DNA of 10,295 bases, taken from contig CAJUFM010000087.1 in the NCBI GenBank assembly GCA_910585745.1, forward strand, positions 1 through 10,295. The letters are read 5' to 3'. A program made the translations under genes and the position numbers. The notes under the pieces were generated by a model. It did not search any database and was not told where the DNA came from. It worked only from the letters and a program-made list of their open reading frames with translations. This document shows, piece after piece, positions 7,289-10,295 of this stretch. How positions within the stretch are numbered: position 1 is the stretch's first letter; every line of letters starts with the position of its first letter. Origin of the DNA: an uncultured Eubacterium sp. (lineage in GTDB: Bacteria; Bacillota; Clostridia; Lachnospirales; Lachnospiraceae).

Positions 7289-7867
7289 CTATGGAGCCAT
7301 ATTGGTCCCCGCCTCTTTTTCCCAGAGGAGATTGCCATTGATATAAACCTTCTGGATATCACCCTTGGGACGATAAACCTCATTTACGTCCTTCTGTGGG
7401 CGGAAAAATGCTGATGGCGTGCATATGATCTGAACATTTAGGACACCATCCTGTTCCTTAAAACTGGACTCTTTCACGGTATGACCCTCCAAAACCTCAC
7501 CTTTAATGGCAATCTCATCCTCCGCTACCGATACATCATAATCCATATTCAGCAAGCTCTGTCCGAAATACACAGCTCTAATGAATTCCACTGTAGGTAC
7601 AGCGAGAATTACCACCACTGCTAAAATGCAACAGACAACCAGTCTGTGCCTTCTTTTCACCTTTTTCAGATAATTGATCTCCTTTTCCTGCCGCAGCTTC
7701 TCCTGTACTGCTTCCTCCGGCAGTCTCATATCTGCCAGGATCTTAGCGCACGCTTCACATTCTCTTATATGTTCCTCTACTGCCTGAACACTGGCATCAC
7801 TCAGGACATTATCGATATAAGACGGAAGCAGATCCCTTATGATCTCACATGATAAATTCTTACTCAT
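7289..7867 (-). CDS. Zinc-finger transmembrane anti-sigma factor
   Basis: Probable membrane-anchored anti-sigma factor that holds the ECF sigma factor encoded just upstream, 192 residues. The N-terminal cytoplasmic part has a zf-HC2/ZAS-type signature: C7, then H33-x3-C37-x2-C40 inside a helical segment rich in Glu. A charged linker (about 50-75, KVKRRHR) precedes a single hydrophobic membrane segment (about 76-93). The rest, about 95 residues, should be outside the cell; I do not recognise a named domain there, though it looks beta-rich. The ATG lies inside the end of the sigma gene, with 8 shared bases, so translation is coupled and the two proteins are likely made in a fixed ratio. In this family, release of the sigma factor follows a signal sensed by the external domain or its degradation. 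The actual signal is not evident from the sequence. Confidence 0.85.
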   Translation of the reverse strand: MSKNLSCEIIRDLLPSYIDNVLSDASVQAVEEHIRECEACAKILADMRLPEEAVQEKLRQEKEINYLKKVKRRHRLVVCCILAVVVILAVPTVEFIRAVYFGQSLLNMDYDVSVAEDEIAIKGEVLEGHTVKESSFKEQDGVLNVQIICTPSAFFRPQKDVNEVYRPKGDIQKVYINGNLLWEKEAGTNMAP

Positions 7868-8339
7868 CTTTTTCCAGCTCCTTTCTCAATTGTTCCTTTG
7901 CCCGGTAAAATGTTACTCTTGCCCAGTTTTCAGATCTGTTCATCACTTCTGCGATCTCCCGGAAAGAAAGTCCGCCAAAGAGTCTCAGGTGCATAATTTC
8001 CCTGCCTGGTTCCGGCAGCTCGTGCATTTTTCTCAGAATTTCCATCCTTCCCATGGAAGCCGAGACGGCTTCCTCCACGCTTTCCGTCGTTATATGGGAT
8101 TCCGAAATATCTTCCATGACCGGGTTTTTGCGCCGCCAGCTCAACAGTTGGTTTTTGGCAATGGCGCACAGCCAGGTAGATATCTTACAGCTCCTGTCAA
8201 ACCGATTGATCCCTTTTACTGCCTGGAAAAAAGTTTCCTGGGTAAGTTCTTCTGCCAGATCTGAATTTCCGGTAAGCGAAAGCAGATAGCGGTATACCAT
8301 TTTAGAATGTTCTTTATAAATTGCCTCGATCGAATGCAT
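7860..8339 (-). CDS. ECF-type RNA polymerase sigma factor (sigma-70 family)
   Basis: Alternative sigma factor of the extracytoplasmic-function group, 159 residues, the usual size. Region 2 spans about 5-72 and includes the core-binding DLAEELTQETFFQA (27-40) and the -10-recognition stretch ISTWLCAIAKNQLLSWRRK (53-71). A variable linker (73-95) follows. Region 4 (about 104-155) carries LPEPGREIMHLRLFGGLS and the HTH ending RVTFYRAKEQLRK. No extra C-terminal domain is present, so control is by the partner protein. The start is supported by AAAGGAGAT shortly before the ATG. It is co-transcribed with, and overlaps by 8 bases, the zinc-finger anti-sigma gene, the classic arrangement of ECF modules. 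Targets are unknown. Neither the lacZ nor the esterase promoter shows an obvious ECF-type signature, so regulation of these neighbours by this sigma factor is not supported by the sequence. Confidence 0.9.
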   Translation of the reverse strand: MHSIEAIYKEHSKMVYRYLLSLTGNSDLAEELTQETFFQAVKGINRFDRSCKISTWLCAIAKNQLLSWRRKNPVMEDISESHITTESVEEAVSASMGRMEILRKMHELPEPGREIMHLRLFGGLSFREIAEVMNRSENWARVTFYRAKEQLRKELEKDE

Positions 8340-8402
8340 GCTTCTATCTCCTTTCGTTGTTCTGTCTATTAATGCAAAAAAGCTGCCCTTTGTTACAAAA
8401 AA

Positions 8403-8431
8403 ATCATATATTATATAATTTTTCTTGTCAA
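8403..8431 (-). promoter_or_regulatory. Sigma-A-type promoter of the ECF sigma/anti-sigma operon
   Basis: On the minus strand a perfect TTGACA (8426-8431) is followed after 17 bp by TATGAT (8403-8408, 5 of 6). It is the best-scoring promoter in the window by eye. Transcription should begin near 8396, about 57 bases before the sigma ATG, which suggests steady housekeeping expression of the module. A TGTAAC sequence (8392-8397), like the -35 of some ECF promoters, lies at the predicted start, but no matching -10 was found. Confidence 0.7.
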
Positions 8432-8437
8432 TTGCAC

Positions 8438-8466
8438 TTGTATCCCATAGAAAAAGAACGTATAAT
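8438..8466 (+). promoter_or_regulatory. Sigma-A-type promoter of the LacI-like/GGDEF gene
   Basis: On the plus strand TTGTAT (8438-8443, 4 of 6) is followed after exactly 17 bp by a perfect TATAAT (8461-8466). The leader of roughly 35 bases ends with ribosome site AAGGAG (8494-8499), 8 bases before the ATG at 8508. This promoter faces away from the sigma-operon promoter, with only 6 bp (8432-8437) between the two -35 boxes. Confidence 0.6.
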
Positions 8467-8507
8467 TAAATTCACAGGTATCGTGACAGCAGAAAGGAGA
8501 ACAATTC

Positions 8508-10295
8508 ATGTTTTCAAACCAGCGAAAGACAATCGGTATATTGGTTGAGGCCGTTCTCAACGAATTTCCAAGGCGTCTGTGCCAGGGGGTCATTGAGGCT
8601 GCAGAAAAATCGGGCTACAATGTAGCGATTTTTACTTCCTATGGAAGTTATGGCAATAATGTTGAATACTTTAAGGGAGACTGTCATATGTATGAACTTC
8701 CTCCCTATGAGTCTCTTGATGGCATGATCCTGCTTCTGGATACGATACAGAATCTGCAGACCAGGGAACGGGTACTCAAATATACCATGGAACGCTGCCA
8801 GTGTCCCATCGTCAGTATTCGTGAAAATATTGATGGCGCCAACAATCTCCTTGTAGATAACACAACCTGTATGGAAAGCATATTTCGCCATTTTATTGAA
8901 GTTCACGGATTTACCCGCCTCTGCTTTATGACCGGTCCAAAAGAACGATGGGATTCCATTGAGCGGCTGAATTGCTTCCAGCGTGTTATGAAAGAGTATA
9001 ACCTGCCCGTTGACGAGCACCAGATCTTTTATGGTGATTTTTGGAAAAATATGGGCGGTGCTGCCTGCGACTGGTTTCTTCAAGGCAGTGAACTGCCACA
9101 GGTGATCCTATGTGCCAATGATTATATGGCGGCCGCTGTGGCCAGTGAACTCATAAAATTAGGCTATGACATTCCAAAAGATATATGCGTCAGCGGATAT
9201 GATGGATTAAAAGATACTTTGTATTTCTCTCCCTCTCTTACAACGGTGGAAGTTCCCTTTTATGAGATGGGAATGAAAGCAGTAGAAATAATCGACAGCA
9301 AACAAATAAACCCCACCCAGACAGATGATTATTTTTTTGATGTAACACCACTTACAAGAGAATCCTGTGGCTGTCAGCGCATAAACGACAGAGAAGTCAT
9401 CGCCACGAGACGTAACTGGTTTGAGGAAATGAAGATAGAAAGGAACCGGAAAATCCAGTTTAATTTTTTATCCATCCATCTGGGAGAATGCAGAAATATT
9501 AATGAAATATCGGATAAGATAACAGAGTACATATTTAATATCCAGGGATTTCAGGATTACTGTGTATGTCTCTGTAAAGATCTGGAGAAAATGGAAGAAC
9601 TTAACCATTACACCGATGAGATGGAACTACGGATCGCCATGCGGGACTGTAATTCCTTAGGGCATGTCCGGACGTCATTTCCCCGAAATGAACTTCTTCC
9701 GGCTGAAATGACCAGTGACAGACCCCAGGCATGGTATTTTGCCCCCCTTCATTTTGAAAACAGAACTTTCGGTTACGAGGCGATCCAATTTCAGACTCCA
9801 GAGGTCACCGCAAATATTTACTTTGACTGGAGTACAAATATCAGCAATGCGATCCAGGATGTACTGAACCAGCACAAAATGAAAACCCTGATCGAAGAAC
9901 TGGAGTACATGTACGACCGGGATGCCCTCACGGGAATGTATAACCGACGGGGCTTTGAAAACCGTGCCTCAGAACAGTTTGCCTACGCCAGAAAACAAAA
10001 GCTTCCCTTTTTCCTGGCGATCATCGATCTGGATGGGATGAAGCAGATCAATGACATTTATGGTCATGTGGAAGGAGATTTTGCTTTGAAAAAGATCCGA
10101 TGTGCCATTCAAGATACTTGCGAACCCATATTTACCGGAGCCCGCACCGGCGGAGATGAATTTGTCATATTTGCCAATAATATCCCCAAAGAACAGTGTC
10201 TTGAGCATATGAGGGCCTTTGAAAACTATCTACAGGAATTTAACCAGTTAGAGCAAAAACCATACCATATCCATGCCAGTCTGGGCTATATGTAT
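8508..10295 (+). CDS. Soluble LacI-like sensor / GGDEF diguanylate cyclase (3' end cut by window edge)
   Basis: Predicted c-di-GMP synthase; 596 residues are visible and the protein runs off the window. Residues about 7-285 match the ligand-binding core of LacI/GalR regulators (starts KTIGILVE; later VILCANDYMAAAVASEL and ISGYD-like VSGYDG), but no HTH precedes it and the intergenic DNA cannot encode one. A C287-G-C289 motif closes this domain. Residues about 300-445 form a GAF-like region with low recognisability, followed by a helical linker. The GGDEF domain starts near 470 (D472-ALTG-MYNRRGFE); metal and substrate residues D507 and N515 are present, and the intact GGDEF signature is at 548-552, so the cyclase should be active. 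The inhibitory RxxD I-site is absent: its usual place reads EPIF (539-542). No signal peptide or membrane segment is seen, so it acts in the cytoplasm. A ligand such as a sugar is inferred from the fold and not shown. It is divergent from the ECF sigma operon. Confidence 0.9.
   Translation, partial: MFSNQRKTIGILVEAVLNEFPRRLCQGVIEAAEKSGYNVAIFTSYGSYGNNVEYFKGDCHMYELPPYESLDGMILLLDTIQNLQTRERVLKYTMERCQCPIVSIRENIDGANNLLVDNTTCMESIFRHFIEVHGFTRLCFMTGPKERWDSIERLNCFQRVMKEYNLPVDEHQIFYGDFWKNMGGAACDWFLQGSELPQVILCANDYMAAAVASELIKLGYDIPKDICVSGYDGLKDTLYFSPSLTTVEVPFYEMGMKAVEIIDSKQINPTQTDDYFFDVTPLTRESCGCQRINDREVIATRRNWFEEMKIERNRKIQFNFLSIHLGECRNINEISDKITEYIFNIQGFQDYCVCLCKDLEKMEELNHYTDEMELRIAMRDCNSLGHVRTSFPRNELLPAEMTSDRPQAWYFAPLHFENRTFGYEAIQFQTPEVTANIYFDWSTNISNAIQDVLNQHKMKTLIEELEYMYDRDALTGMYNRRGFENRASEQFAYARKQKLPFFLAIIDLDGMKQINDIYGHVEGDFALKKIRCAIQDTCEPIFTGARTGGDEFVIFANNIPKEQCLEHMRAFENYLQEFNQLEQKPYHIHASLGYMY

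Noticed and set aside
8370..8397. TGTAAC on the minus strand as an autoregulatory ECF promoter -35.
   Set aside because: No matching ECF -10 (CGTC/GTC type) occurs at the needed spacing, and a strong housekeeping promoter lies just upstream.
8514..9083. Open frame of 189 codons on the minus strand inside the LacI-like/GGDEF gene.
   Set aside because: The plus-strand reading frame shows clear family motifs and runs through the whole region; the antisense protein has no recognisable domain and no ribosome site was noted.

Overview
The window reads as a chromosomal segment of an anaerobic Firmicute, most likely a Lachnospiraceae-type Clostridium. The reasons are strong AGGAGG-type ribosome sites, secreted enzymes with lysine-rich BIG2-type Ig domains and Pro/Thr/Ala linkers, a clostridial-style GH2 beta-galactosidase, a zinc-finger anti-sigma factor of the Gram-positive ECF type, and a LacI-like sensor fused to GGDEF. 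The genus cannot be fixed from this sequence alone. No mobile element, CRISPR array, rRNA or tRNA was seen.

Layout from left to right: (1) 1-4107, minus strand, transcribed from right to left: a tight three-gene operon of secreted hydrolases. It holds two paralogous CE1/esterase-D-like alpha/beta hydrolases (2812-4107, then 1526-2794) and an SGNH/GDSL esterase (1510 to beyond position 1, cut by the window edge). Each has a signal peptide, one lysine-rich Ig-like domain, a proline-rich linker and a C-terminal catalytic domain. Gaps are 17 and 15 bases. (2) 4108-4377: an AT-rich leader and promoter region of the esterase operon, then a perfect 19-bp hairpin just after lacZ. (3) 4378-7179, minus strand: a cytoplasmic GH2 beta-galactosidase of 933 residues. 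It has its own sigma-A-like promoter (7248-7276) and a perfect 13-bp inverted repeat in the 5' leader, directly before the ribosome site. (4) 7289-8339, minus strand: an ECF sigma factor gene overlapping by 8 bases a gene for a membrane-bound zinc-finger anti-sigma factor. (5) 8340-8507: a compact divergent promoter region whose two predicted -35 boxes are back to back, 6 bp apart. (6) 8508 to the right edge, plus strand: a diguanylate cyclase with an N-terminal LacI/periplasmic-binding-like sensor that lacks the DNA-binding HTH, a middle GAF-like region and a GGDEF domain, cut by the window edge.

How the genes may work together (inference): the secreted esterases probably remove acyl groups (acetyl or feruloyl) from plant or other polysaccharides outside the cell, and LacZ cleaves imported beta-galactosides inside it. 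The soluble LacI-like/GGDEF protein could convert an intracellular ligand, perhaps a sugar, into a c-di-GMP signal. The ECF/anti-sigma pair could report envelope conditions. No transporter is visible here, so a substrate-level link between the blocks is not shown. The most unusual items are the three-enzyme set sharing one surface-targeting architecture, the HTH-less LacI-GGDEF fusion opposite an ECF operon, and the two perfect inverted repeats bracketing lacZ.
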